Positions 1-8,100 of a stretch of DNA of 23,085 nucleotides are shown here, one piece after another. The first letter of the stretch is position 1, and every line of letters starts with the position of its first letter. The translations under genes and the position numbers were made by a program. The stretch comes from Pseudomonadota bacterium (GTDB lineage Bacteria > Pseudomonadota > Gammaproteobacteria > Acidiferrobacterales > UBA6901): contig JAJXUF010000043.1 of assembly GCA_021783175.1 (NCBI GenBank), forward strand, positions 1-23,085. The letters are read 5' to 3'. The notes beneath the pieces were generated by a model. That model was not told the origin of the DNA. It saw only the letters and a program-made list of their open reading frames with translations, and ran no database searches.

Positions 1-1
1 G

Positions 2-517
2 ATTACGTACGAGGAAAACGAGATGGAAGCACCGCTCATTTCAGGCATCGCATTCAGCCGCGATGAAGCCAAGGTCACAGTCCGCGGAGTGCCCGACAAA
101 CCAGGCATAGCCGCGCGCATTTTGGGCGATATCGGCGTGGCCAACATCAACGTGGACATGATTGTGCAGAATGTGGGCGCCGACGGAACTACTGATTTCA
201 CCTTTACGGTGGCCCGCGGAGACTACCGCAAGGCCCTGGAAATCCTCAAAAGGACCGCCGGACAATTAGCGGCACGTGAAGTGACGGGGGACGACAAAAT
301 TGCCAAGATTTCCGTTGTTGGGGTCGGCATGCGATCCCATGCCGGTATTGCCGGCACTATGTTCAAGGCCCTGGCCGACGAGGGCATTAATATCCAGATG
401 ATTTCTACCTCGGAAATCAAGATTTCGGTGGTCGTGGACGAAAAGTACCTCGAGTTGGGCGTCCGAACGCTGCACGAAGTCTTCGGGTTGGAAAAAGAGG
501 CCGCAGTCACCCGTTAA
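2..517 (+). CDS. lysC: Aspartate kinase, C-terminal ACT-domain part (5' end outside window)
   Basis: This is the 3' end of an aspartate kinase gene. The enzyme phosphorylates aspartate as the first step of the lysine, threonine and methionine pathway, in the cytoplasm. The reading frame is open from base 2 and reads ITYEENEMEAPLISGIAFS, which is internal enzyme sequence, so the ATG at 23 is an internal Met and not the start. About 171 residues are visible. They form two ACT regulatory domains: VTVRGVPDKPGIAARI followed by VDMIVQN, then ISVVGVGMRSHAGIAGTMF with INIQMISTSEIKISVVV, and the typical end LHEVFGLE. These domains bind feedback-inhibitor amino acids in the family. The catalytic kinase domain lies upstream of the window. 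csrA follows on the same strand after 316 bp, as in many gammaproteobacteria. Confidence 0.95.
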   Translation: MTYEENEMEAPLISGIAFSRDEAKVTVRGVPDKPGIAARILGDIGVANINVDMIVQNVGADGTTDFTFTVARGDYRKALEILKRTAGQLAAREVTGDDKIAKISVVGVGMRSHAGIAGTMFKALADEGINIQMISTSEIKISVVVDEKYLELGVRTLHEVFGLEKEAAVTR

Positions 518-833
518 ATGCCCCGTCTTTTGGCATAGAAGCTGCATATCCATTCGGGGAAGGCAATAAACGGGGTAAACGCGGGATATACTGATAGCGG
601 GCAGAAGTCGGTCCAGTGTCAGATGCAGGACAGTCGGGCCTGTTCCAGCAGTAGTATGCTTCGCGATTAATCTCGGCCGCCGCACACGGAAGAATGCCAC
701 GGCGGATTCATGCACGGCCCACAACAATAGGGAAAGCTACAAATACTAAAGGTCGATCAGGACGATTGGCCATGGAGTACTTTTGCGGGTTGGGTTATGG
801 ATTGCTACTGATGATTGAAAGGAGTGCAGCGAG
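518..833. other. Intergenic region between lysC and csrA
   Basis: A 316-bp stretch with no convincing gene on either strand. It should contain the lysC transcription end and a csrA promoter, but I see no clear hairpin with a T-tract and no strong -35/-10 pair. A reading frame on the minus strand across 266-727 is a shadow of lysC and this gap. Confidence 0.5.
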
Positions 834-1046
834 ATGCTGATCTTGACGAGAAGGATAGGCGAAACCCTAAATATCGGGGACGACGTGCAGGTTACGGTCC
901 TTGGGATCAAAGGTAACCAGGTGCGGCTGGGGGTAAATGCACCAAAAGAAATTCCCGTTCACCGGGAAGAGATTTACGAGCGAATCAAGAAAGAAAAAGA
1001 AGCCGGCATTTCAGTTCCAGAGACAGACAAACAGAACGCCGGCTAG
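834..1046 (+). CDS. csrA: Carbon storage regulator CsrA
   Basis: CsrA is a small homodimeric RNA-binding protein that controls translation and stability of many mRNAs by binding GGA motifs near ribosome-binding sites. The 70-residue product starts [18 protein letters not shown] and holds the core [21 protein letters not shown]. The RNA-contacting residues known for the family are present: Leu4, Arg6 and Arg7 in strand 1 and Arg44 in the VHREE motif. The C-terminal tail after about residue 52 is charged and variable, as usual. GGAG at 821-824 lies nine bases before the ATG. The position between lysC and the tRNA-Ser/tRNA-Arg pair is the classic gammaproteobacterial context. The GGAG in its own leader might allow autoregulation, which is an inference. 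Confidence 0.97.
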   Translation: MLILTRRIGETLNIGDDVQVTVLGIKGNQVRLGVNAPKEIPVHREEIYERIKKEKEAGISVPETDKQNAG

Positions 1047-1116
1047 CAGACCCTGGCGGGGGAAAGCGCCGCTTTACGCGACTACGACCTCGTTGTATCC
1101 TTGCGTCCGCAACCAA

Positions 1117-1210
1117 GGAGAGATGGCCGAGCTGGTCGAAGGCGCTCCCCTGCTAAGGGAGTATGGGGTCAAAAGCTCCATCGAGGGTTCGAATCCCTCT
1201 CTCTCCGCCA
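1117..1210 (+). tRNA. tRNA-Ser (anticodon GCU)
   Basis: The sequence folds as a class II tRNA. The acceptor stem is GGAGAGA (1117-1123) with TCTCTCC (1200-1206), followed by discriminator G and an encoded CCA. The anticodon stem CTCCC/GGGAG encloses loop CTGCTAA with anticodon GCT at 1152-1154. A long variable arm and a T-loop GGTTCGAATCC follow. The GCU anticodon reads AGC/AGU serine codons. It lies directly downstream of csrA. Confidence 0.96.
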
Positions 1211-1279
1211 CTTTCGGTAGTCCTTGTTGACACACCCGCACGGTCTTCGCATAATGCGGCGCCCTGTAGGTCAAAAATT

Positions 1280-1356
1280 GCGCCCGTAGCTCAGCTGGAT
1301 AGAGTACCTGGCTACGAACCAGGCGGTCGGGAGTTCGAATCTCTCCGGGCGCGCCA
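1280..1356 (+). tRNA. tRNA-Arg (anticodon ACG), island integration target
   Basis: A 77-base class I tRNA. The acceptor stem GCGCCCG (1280-1286) pairs with CGGGCGC (1346-1352), followed by discriminator G and encoded CCA (1354-1356). The anticodon stem CCTGG/CCAGG encloses loop CTACGAA with anticodon ACG at 1314-1316, which becomes ICG after A34 deamination. Its 3' 45 bases recur at 2997-3041 and 19037-19081, and an integrase gene ends 9 bp after it. It is therefore the attachment site of the islands to its right, and the tRNA itself remains intact. Confidence 0.97.
1312..1356 (+). repeat. Attachment-site direct repeat, copy 1 (inside tRNA-Arg)
   Basis: The 45 bases from the anticodon loop to the CCA of tRNA-Arg, starting CTACGAACCAGGCGG and ending CCGGGCGCGCCA. 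The same 45 bases occur without mismatch at 2997-3041 and with one mismatch at 19037-19081. This copy restores the full tRNA, so it is the left end of the tandem islands. Confidence 0.92.
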
Positions 1357-1365
1357 GTTTTTGAA

Positions 1366-2064
1366 CTAAACTCCAGCAGTTAGGGTGACAGCCTTAACCG
1401 CTTTTTGTTTCAACAATACCAGTGCGGGACTTTTGCGGGAGTCGCCTTCGCACACCTTCTCAGCTGCAGCAATCAAGTTCTCCAGCTCCGCCGCCGAGTA
1501 GTGCGTAGTGATCCTGCCGGACCGGTGCCCCAGCAGATCCTGTCGGTCCTCGAACGACACGCCCGCCGCGCGTAAGCGTCGGCCAAACGTGTGCTTGAGG
1601 TTGTGGACCCGTACTGGAGACAGTCCGGCACGGTCTCGCGCCGCCTGCCACGCGGTGTTGTTCATCGCCGTGACCGGCTTGCCCCGGTAGGTGAACACGT
1701 ATTCGGTGTGTTCGTTCCGGGCTTCCTCGATCACGGACCGCGCAACCCCGTTCAGCACCACCAAGCGTTCATCGCCGTTCTTCACCCGTTGGCCGGGGAT
1801 GATGAAAACGCTGGTCGCAAGTTCCGGGACCGGCACTTCCCACTGCCACTTCAACCCGCACACTTCCTGTTCCCGGGAGCCGGTGTTGACCTTGACCAGC
1901 GCCATCCTCGCAAGATGCGGTGGCAGTTCCTGGAACAAGCGCGTTTGCTCTTCCCACGACAGCGGGTAGGGCTTGCGCGCATCCTCGACCTTGAGCAGCT
2001 TGATCTTGGGCGGCGATGGCAACCACGTCAGGTTGTTCTCGTCGAGCCACTCCGATGCTGCCAT
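1366..2064 (-). pseudogene. Tyrosine-type site-specific integrase, catalytic domain only (5'-truncated)
   Basis: The recognisable part runs from MAASEWLDENNLTWLP to the stop at 1366. It is the catalytic domain of a phage/island tyrosine recombinase, which cuts and rejoins att DNA through a tyrosine. Visible active-site elements are the first Arg in NTGSREQEVCGLKW, HNLKHTFGRRLR (HxxK rather than the usual HxxR; His is kept), LLGHRSG, and the nucleophile in THYS. About 232 residues remain, where full-length relatives usually have roughly 350-420. The arm-binding and core-binding N-terminus is missing: upstream the frame stays open to 2232, but that part overlaps the HigB promoter and gene and looks like no integrase. 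The gene ends 9 bp from tRNA-Arg, as expected for its target. It is called a remnant because of the lost 5' end; an expressed fragment cannot be excluded. Confidence 0.82.
1423..1439 (+). repeat. 17-bp motif TGCGGGACTTTTGCGGG, copy 1
   Basis: First of four direct copies (others at 2883-2899, 3108-3124 and, with one extra T, 19148-19165). Copies 1, 3 and 4 lie in the 3' coding end of integrase genes, where the complement encodes SRKSPA. The copy at 2883 lies outside any coding sequence, which suggests that the motif also has a role as DNA, perhaps as an integrase arm site. Confidence 0.55.
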
Positions 2065-2106
2065 GTTTTCGAATTTTGGATGGTACGGCTTTGAAGCGGC
2101 TTGCGA

Positions 2107-2129
2107 TATGTAACTAGATATGTTACATA
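2107..2129. promoter_or_regulatory. Palindromic operator upstream of higBA
   Basis: A perfect 8-bp inverted repeat, TATGTAAC (2107-2114) and GTTACATA (2122-2129), separated by 7 bp. It lies 35 bp before the higB start in an AT-rich patch that fits a promoter. Type II antitoxins of the HigA family autoregulate by binding such palindromes, so this is the likely HigA operator. Binding is inferred. Confidence 0.62.
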
Positions 2130-2164
2130 GTGCTGACGACTGGCCGGGCCAAAGGGAGACGGGC

Positions 2165-2446
2165 TTGATAAAGTCCTTTGCAGATAAGGAGCTTGAAAGA
2201 TGCTGGAAATACGCACGATGCGCCAAAATCAAGCCCGACCTGCGTCGCCGCGTGTTGATGAGGTTGGATTTGCTGGACGCCGCAAAAGGCCTGGAAGATG
2301 CGGCGAATATCCCCGGCGGATATCTTCATCCCCTCAAAGGCGAACGCACGGGGGAATACGCATTGTCGGTGAACGGTCCGTGGCGGCTGGTTTTTCGTTT
2401 TGAGCAGGGTGGATTTACCCGTATTCGTCTCGAGCAGTATCATTGA
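2165..2446 (+). CDS. higB: HigB-type toxin of a type II toxin-antitoxin system
   Basis: A 93-residue protein of the RelE/HigB superfamily, whose members cleave mRNA at the ribosome. It begins LIKSFADKELERCW, matching the usual family start MIKSF, and continues GYLHPLKGERTGEY, LSVNGPWRLVFRFE and the C-terminal RLEQYH. The start is TTG at 2165: homology begins exactly there and AAGGGAG (2152-2158) lies six bases upstream. The frame is open to an ATG at 2120, but that would add 15 unrelated residues and run through the operator palindrome. The antitoxin follows 49 bp downstream, so the order is toxin first, typical of higBA. Expression is probably held down by HigA bound at 2107-2129. It sits between two att copies and may help to stabilise the island. 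Confidence 0.9.
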   Translation: MIKSFADKELERCWKYARCAKIKPDLRRRVLMRLDLLDAAKGLEDAANIPGGYLHPLKGERTGEYALSVNGPWRLVFRFEQGGFTRIRLEQYH

Positions 2447-2495
2447 ATCGTTATCTGGCATTTATTGGCTTTGTGGACATGTAAGGACAAACACC

Positions 2496-2807
2496 ATGGC
2501 TAACCAGGAGCGCAAACCCTTTTCCCCTGGAGAAATCCTCAAGGAAGAATTCATGGAACCCTTGGGTCTGACACAGGAAGAGCTTGCCAAGCGTCTTGGC
2601 ATCTCGCGGCGGCGGATCAATGAGGTCATCCGCGGACATCGGGAGATCACGCCCGATACGGCCCTACGCCTGTCGAAGGCGTTTCGCGTGTCGCCCGAAT
2701 TATGGTTGAATCTGCAGCAACGCTATAACCTTTGGCTGATTGCCCACGATCCGAAGAAACGAAAGCAATACTTGTCCATCAAACCCATTAAGGCGAAAGC
2801 GGCTTAG
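2496..2807 (+). CDS. higA: HigA-type antitoxin, helix-turn-helix repressor
   Basis: A 103-residue HigA/VapI-family protein that neutralises HigB by direct binding and represses the operon. The helix-turn-helix spans about residues 24-50 (LTQEELAKRLGISRRRINEV, then IRGHREITPDTALRLSKAF). The following SPELWLNLQQRYNL is the signature of the family. The N-terminus SPGEILKEEFMEPLGL is also typical. The chosen ATG at 2496 has AAGGA at 2483-2487 eight bases upstream; the frame is open further upstream only because it runs over the end of higB. It is probably transcribed with higB from the 2107-2129 promoter region. Confidence 0.93.
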   Translation: MANQERKPFSPGEILKEEFMEPLGLTQEELAKRLGISRRRINEVIRGHREITPDTALRLSKAFRVSPELWLNLQQRYNLWLIAHDPKKRKQYLSIKPIKAKAA

Positions 2808-2882
2808 TGCTGCCGATCATCGTGGCGGTAATTAAGGGTGTCCTGGGCGAATTTTCCGTCACATCACGTATTCCGATTTTGC

Positions 2883-2933
2883 TGCGGGACTTTTGCGGGG
2901 ATCAGTTGTGCATCGTCCCGCAAGGTCCTGCAA
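2883..2933. repeat. Inverted pair of integrase-associated motifs near att copy 2
   Basis: TGCGGGACTTTTGCGGG at 2883-2899 is followed by an imperfect inverted copy, TCCCGCAAGGTCCTGCAA, at 2916-2933. The pair lies in a gene-free stretch 64 bp before att copy 2. Inverted or repeated short motifs beside an att core are what tyrosine integrases bind with their N-terminal domain, so this may be a left-over arm region of the island. That role is an inference. Confidence 0.45.
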
Positions 2934-2996
2934 ACTGCGCAACGGGCGTCCGGTGTTGGTTGAGTAAAAACAATTGTTTACCAATTCACGGACTAA

Positions 2997-3140
2997 CTAC
3001 GAACCAGGCGGTCGGGAGTTCGAATCTCTCCGGGCGCGCCATTTCCTAAAGTAAACTCAAGCAGCTAGGGGGATAGCCTTATCCGCCTTTTGTTTCAACA
3101 ATACCAGTGCGGGACTTTTGCGGGAGTCGGCTCCGCACTG
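2997..3140 (+). repeat. Extended attachment repeat, copy 2 (144 bp)
   Basis: The first 45 bases (2997-3041) match the tRNA-Arg 3' end exactly. The next ~99 bases match copy 3 at 19082-19181 and, more weakly, the integrase end at 1366-1450. Copies 2 and 3 differ at only three places: G/T at 3007, G/T at 3070 and one extra T in copy 3. Both lose similarity right after CCGCACTG. Confidence 0.9.
3057..3140 (-). pseudogene. Integrase 3'-end remnant at att copy 2
   Basis: On the minus strand this reads CGADSRKSPALVLLKQK followed by ADKAIPLAA and a TGA at 3057-3059. The integrase at 1366 ends CEGDSRKSPALVLLKQK and AVKAVTLTAGV, so this is the last 27 codons of a related integrase gene. Similarity stops at 3140. 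Its place just after the tRNA-like repeat is the same as for the larger remnant at 1366. Confidence 0.8.
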
Positions 3141-3380
3141 GAGTTACCAACAATCTGATGTACGTGAAACCGAGGCAAGTTCAAACAACCGTGACAGCAT
3201 GCTCGCTGGCAAAAAGAACCCGGGGCGGCAGGCGACCCAGCACTGTCCATCGAGTGACAACCCGCTGCCTGGCACCACACAGCGCACGTGCGGAGTCATA
3301 AATCTGCGTTTCCCCAGCGGGCTAACACTCATCGGATTCTCTAGACGGTCAGCCGACAAGCGCGGACATTGACCGGCTGA
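3141..3380. other. Gene-free stretch downstream of the giant operon
   Basis: About 240 bp between the integrase remnant and the end of the operon, with no supportable gene. A 7-bp inverted repeat TCAGCCG (3349-3355) and CGGCTGA (3374-3380) sits right after the operon's last stop codon. It has no T-tract, so I do not call it a terminator. Confidence 0.45.
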
Positions 3381-5114
3381 TCATGGGCTCGCCGGCGGTG
3401 CTGTCGCCAAGACATCGAATGCCAGTCCGGAGCTCCCCTGTCCTTTCCCTGTTCTTACTCTTCGAGCCATCCAACACAACGTAGAGCCATCAATCCATCG
3501 AGCGCGCCGCACGTAACGGGTTGCCTGCACGCCGGCACGTGCGATTGCCTGATCGCGCACGACGAACATTTGTCCGGGTGTTAGCACCACTCCGCGAGCA
3601 GGCACGAGCGGAGGTTTGGAGGTGGAGGTGGGATCGAACATCCCTCCTCTCCTGAGCATAAGGCTTTGATCCGTCGCGGTGTAGGGCAGCATGGGGATCC
3701 AGTTCTTGGGTACGGTCGTCCCTACAAGATAATTCACGTCAGCCCCGGTGGCCAGCGGCGTTCCGGGAGGCGGCGCGGTCAATTGCGATTCGTACCCGCT
3801 GACCGAGTTATCCAGCGGGCCGGCGAGCGAGCGCTCCACCGCCCAAGCCATCGCGGCCATGTCGTCGCGGAAAAAAAGCACGTCCTCGAGCTGCGGCCCG
3901 TCCATGACTCGTCCCAATGTCGGCGCCAGGAGCAACGTGTCGCCGCGAGTCGCACCGCCCGCGAGCGTGAACATTTGCCATGACTTTCCGCTGCCTGCGG
4001 GCGGATCGAGATCCCCGGTGGGGGGTATCAATGTCTGGGCGCCGAAGGTATCCGTAACACCCAAGGCGGCCAACCGATTCAAGGTGCCGATGGGCGTCAT
4101 TACACTGAACTGAAACCAGTTATTTGTGGCGACTGCGGCGAAATCCGTGAGCAGCATTTTGGTCAGATCGACAACTTGGGTATCCAGGTCACCCAAGTTG
4201 GTTTGGCCATCTTCGAATTCCCAAAATTTCTCGCCGGGCATGCCCGGCACTGACAGGCGATGAGGAATGATGAACCCGTTGGTTGCCACCAGTGGCTGCG
4301 GATTATTAGCCGTGGCCGCCGAGCTCGAAAAATCGAACGAGTACCAGTCAAGTTGCCCACCTGGAAAGTCCGGACCCACAAGGCCCACGGCCCCTCCGGG
4401 CGATGGCACTTCGGCCGCCACATTGAATTCGAACGCCAGTTCGTTTCGGTCCCATGCGCTCTGATCCGTGGGCACCGTGTAAAGCCCCTGGCAGTAGCTG
4501 ACGAAACTTGCCAGCGCCGCCGCCGCGGTCGTCGGCAAGGTGATGCCAGTCGAGTGACCCGTCGCGGTCTGAAACAACAGGTATCCATCGGTCACGCGAC
4601 CGGCGACGGATTGACGAAAAGCGTGCGCCTTGGGATCCGGGATTTCCGTCACGGGAACCGCGGTCGAAATCGCGAATGCGGTTCGGAATTGCGCGATGAC
4701 CGGAGTCGCCGCAGCGGCTCCGAGGGCATCGCGCACGATCGATTCGAAGCGCAAGCCCAGTTGAACCGAGCCACGCAAGCCAAGCAGAAATGCTTCCCGC
4801 TCGACGCGTACTTCGAGCGGAGGATCGCCGGCTTTGATGACCTCGACCGGCGGTGTCGATGCCGCCGTGGATGGGTCCGGCTGATACGCGGTCAGCGAGG
4901 ATTGCTGCAGCTGATAGTAAGCCGCGATCGGTGATCCCCCGTCGAAACCTTCGAGCTCGCCGACCTGCCATTGCCTGGCGAGGAGCCACAATGGATCGCG
5001 AACCTGGACTTGGTGCGCGCGGGCGAGCGTCGCATCGGTCGTGTCCAGTTGTAAGCGAGTCCAAAAGGTCACTCCGCAAAAAGTCGGGGCCGCCGTTGTC
5101 GTCGCCGTGGGCAT
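3381..5114 (-). CDS. Uncharacterised conserved protein, 577 residues (operon gene 5)
   Basis: I do not recognise a named family, but the sequence looks like a conserved type. Marked blocks are an N-terminal RDPLWLLARQWQVGE then GFDGGSPI (about residues 39-63), NNWFQFSVMTPIGTLNRL and TDTFGAQT in the middle, FRDDMAAMAWAVE, VPKNWIPMLPY, LRRGGMF, and a C-terminal ARWIDGSTLCWMARRVRTGK with SSGLAFDV. There is no signal peptide, membrane segment or catalytic motif that I can identify. The start chosen is the ATG at 5114, because TAAGGAGA (5128-5121) lies seven bases upstream; a GTG directly before it at 5117 is too close. That ribosome-binding site overlaps the stop of the upstream 1626-residue gene, so the two are translationally linked. 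It is the last gene of the five-gene operon and is likely to work with gene 4. Function unknown. Confidence 0.85.
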   Translation of the reverse strand: MPTATTTAAPTFCGVTFWTRLQLDTTDATLARAHQVQVRDPLWLLARQWQVGELEGFDGGSPIAAYYQLQQSSLTAYQPDPSTAASTPPVEVIKAGDPPLEVRVEREAFLLGLRGSVQLGLRFESIVRDALGAAAATPVIAQFRTAFAISTAVPVTEIPDPKAHAFRQSVAGRVTDGYLLFQTATGHSTGITLPTTAAAALASFVSYCQGLYTVPTDQSAWDRNELAFEFNVAAEVPSPGGAVGLVGPDFPGGQLDWYSFDFSSSAATANNPQPLVATNGFIIPHRLSVPGMPGEKFWEFEDGQTNLGDLDTQVVDLTKMLLTDFAAVATNNWFQFSVMTPIGTLNRLAALGVTDTFGAQTLIPPTGDLDPPAGSGKSWQMFTLAGGATRGDTLLLAPTLGRVMDGPQLEDVLFFRDDMAAMAWAVERSLAGPLDNSVSGYESQLTAPPPGTPLATGADVNYLVGTTVPKNWIPMLPYTATDQSLMLRRGGMFDPTSTSKPPLVPARGVVLTPGQMFVVRDQAIARAGVQATRYVRRARWIDGSTLCWMARRVRTGKGQGSSGLAFDVLATAPPASP

Positions 5115-5125
5115 CACGATTCTCC

Positions 5126-8100
5126 TTAAGAACCTACCGGATTGATTGACGTTGGCAGCGCTGGGATCTCGGACGACACTGTAAACGGCCCGAATCCGGC
5201 AAACAATGCAGGCAACAACTGACCCACTTGACCGCCCAGCTCCAAAGTCTGCGGGTCCACGGTGCGAATCTTTGCAAGCGCGACGGCTTCAAGAACGGTG
5301 TCGCGAACGGTTCTCGCCGACCACCGTTCCATGCTCGCAGGAGCGATGGCGAGCAGCAGGGATTGCGGCGCGCGGCCACCTGGTTCGGCGTAATGAAATG
5401 CGACGGCGGGTTTCTCGGCGCTATTCGGAATCTGCTCCAGCCACTCATCGAACCAGAGTCCGCACATCGAGGCGCCCGTGGTACTGCCGAGCACAGCGGG
5501 CGTCCACACGAGTAGCGCGTAGCTACCCTGCAGGGTTGTGGAGGAGCCGAGCAGTGGAGGCACTGGTGAACTTAAGGGACCAACGCCGAGCCAGGGATTG
5601 CTCGGCGAGTAAGCGACTTGTCCTCCGAGCTGCGCAACGGCGAAATCCGCAGCGGGCGCGCCTGAGAGCACGGACGACAACGTCAGCATCTCATCGAGAC
5701 GGGCTATCGGCGGTCTGATGTGCGTGAGCTGCTGCAGCACTCCGGCCGCCGACAGATGATCGGAGCTGGTATTCCACGCGGCGACTGCCGCCGCCAGATT
5801 GGCCGCCGCGCTCGCAACCGGGTCGCTGGTCGATCCCGTGGTCGTCGGCGTGATGACGGGCAACACCATGAATCGCGGACCAAAGATCGCTTCGGCCGTG
5901 TCCTGCGCCAGTTTGAGGACGGAAGACGGCGTTGGCGTCGGTGGTACCGTTGGCGGCACGGTCGGCGGAGGTGAAGGCGGCGGCGCCGCAAGAACCAGAG
6001 TATTCGACGTGGGATTGTAAAGAGCGGTATTGCCGGTCAACGAGGCGATTCTCCGAGCAACCGCAGTATTAATTGTATCTGCCTGCGCGAGCAACGCAGA
6101 AAGGCTTGCCGCATCACGCGCTGTCGTGACGGGCGGAGATCCTGGAAACCCGAAGGCCGCCGCATTCATCAGCTGTAGACTCAGCGCATCGCCATTGGCA
6201 GCCGTCAAGGTCGCAGACAGAGCGCTGATCGCCGCGCTGATGCTGCTATTCAGATTCACGAGCGCCGTGCATGCTGCCGATAGCCGAGTCGCGATGCCGG
6301 ATAGATCGAGATCACTCACTGGCACGGTTGTGGCAGGCGGCACAAGATCAGCCGGAACCAGAGGACGCGAAGCGCGGATGGTTTCCTGCAACGAACGAAC
6401 CAGCACAAGAAGTTGCGGGATCGACATCAGCGGCGCCATCAGCGGGGTTGATGGAGAATAGACCAACGATATTGGCGTGGCGCCGCTCGGCAGCGTGTGG
6501 TTTCCCGCGTATTGAACCAAGAGCCACCGATCAAGATCGCTACCGACTAGATCGGAGCCATCGAGTGTGCTCGCCGAGGCGCCGCTGGGAGGAGGCGGTG
6601 CCAGTGCTAGGAGATCCAGTGCCGCCAAGCCTGCCGTGGCAAGAGTGAGTGGGTCCGACGTAACGGCTGCACCGCCGCCCTCCGGCGTGTAATTCACCTG
6701 AAATTGAACGTTAGCCGGATTCGGCAACAGCGCGTTCAGCCAGGCTTCGAGCCATGGCTCAGCGCTTGCCCGCGGCGACGAGGGTGCGGAACCGAGCCAG
6801 ATCGACGTCGTCGGCGGGCTTGCCGGGTTTACGGCAAACAGCGACAGTACCCGCTGAGTCAGGTCGAGTCCGGTGCGAGGCGTGTCAATCACCTGAGGCT
6901 GGGGCGGATGCTGCTCGCGTGAGCTCGCGTTGAGTGCGCCACCGGTGCGGGTGGGATTGCCTTTGGCGACTTCGTAAATGCTCTCCGCGACTGCAATGTC
7001 GTTGAGTGCATCGACACGATCGCTCAGCATATCGAGAAGGGCCGTGACCGACGAATACGTGGGATCCGCAGTCGCGGGTAATCCGCCTTGTCCCCACGGG
7101 ATCGAATCGGATTCCCACGCCTGCTGAAGCGCAGCGCCATCGACGACATTCGACGCCGCGACGGCGTCCGCCGGTCCTGCGGCGTACTGCGTCATTTTGT
7201 TGGCGACAATCGGGTAGGTGCTGCGGAACGGCTGCAATAGGACCTGCAATCCTGCCTCGTTGAGACCCTGCTCGAACAAGTAGCCGAGCAGCGCGCCCAA
7301 CGGTTGGCCCTGCCGGATTCCCTCCATGAGTGCGAGGGCCGCGCGAACCCGCGACGAGGACAGATCGATGGCGAACGCCGCACCATAACTGCCGCCGGCA
7401 TGACTCAAATAGCCGTTACGCAAGATGGCGCCCGTCGCCGCATGGGTGAGCGAGGGAGCGAATATGAAACCCGTGGTGTCCTTAGTCGGTGCCACTGGCG
7501 GTGTCGCGATGCTCGTCCCCGTCCCCCACGCGCTTGGCAATGCCGCCAACTCATCGGAGGTCAGTGCTTGCGCGGTCGTGGGCCGCAGATTTTCAAGATA
7601 GGCCCAGGCGCCGAGGGAAATCCCGTTAGGATATCCGCTTCGATTTACGAATAGCGTGGCTGTTGCAACGGCGGTCGCCCAGGCATCGAGCCGATAGCTG
7701 CAAAGGTCTAGCGATTCGAGCAGCACGCGCTCCAGCGCCGCCGTCGTCATGCCCGACAGATGCTCAATGGCATCAAGCAAGCTGACGAGCGCCTGGAACG
7801 GTGCGGCCGCTTGGCCCGCCGTCGTCTGGACCTGAGCCCAAATGTAATCGCCCAAAGTACCGCTGGCGGCAGGCAATCCCGCGGGGGGCGTGTACACGGT
7901 TTGGCTCAGCGCCCACAGCAGCGTATTCGGCTGCTGACCGGGCGGCGCCATGCATTCTTCCGGGTCGCTCAGCGTCTGTCCGAGAATTTGCCCTGCGGCG
8001 TTCGCGTACTCCAGCAGCAACGCCTGACGCACGATGACCGCGAGGAGAGTCAAATCCTCTCCGTTTGGCACAAAACTCAGCAACGCGGTCACCGTCAAGT

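Larger units (their letters stand above)
1357..3041. mobile_element. Small integrative island 1 (integrase remnant plus HigBA)
   Basis: A 1.7-kb segment between repeat copies 1 and 2. It starts at the tRNA-Arg 3' end with an integrase gene pointing towards the tRNA, which is the usual order for tRNA-targeting islands. It carries a HigBA toxin-antitoxin module and ends in a second att copy preceded by possible integrase-binding repeats (2883-2933). The integrase is truncated at its 5' end, so the element is probably no longer able to excise alone. Boundaries rest on the direct repeats and the assignment as an island is an inference. Confidence 0.75.

Noticed and set aside
2120..2164. Upstream ATG (2120) as the start of HigB
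   Set aside because: It adds 15 residues unlike the family, lies inside the operator palindrome and has no ribosome-binding site; the TTG at 2165 has both homology and a good site.
2065..2232. Open minus-strand frame as the N-terminus of the integrase
   Set aside because: The sequence has no integrase likeness and overlaps the higBA promoter and the start of higB.
2997..3041. Second and third tRNA-Arg genes
   Set aside because: Only the 3' half from the anticodon loop onward is present here and at 19037-19081; there is no 5' acceptor strand or D-arm.
3349..3380. Terminator hairpin after the giant operon
   Set aside because: Only a 7-bp inverted repeat with an 18-base loop and no T-tract.
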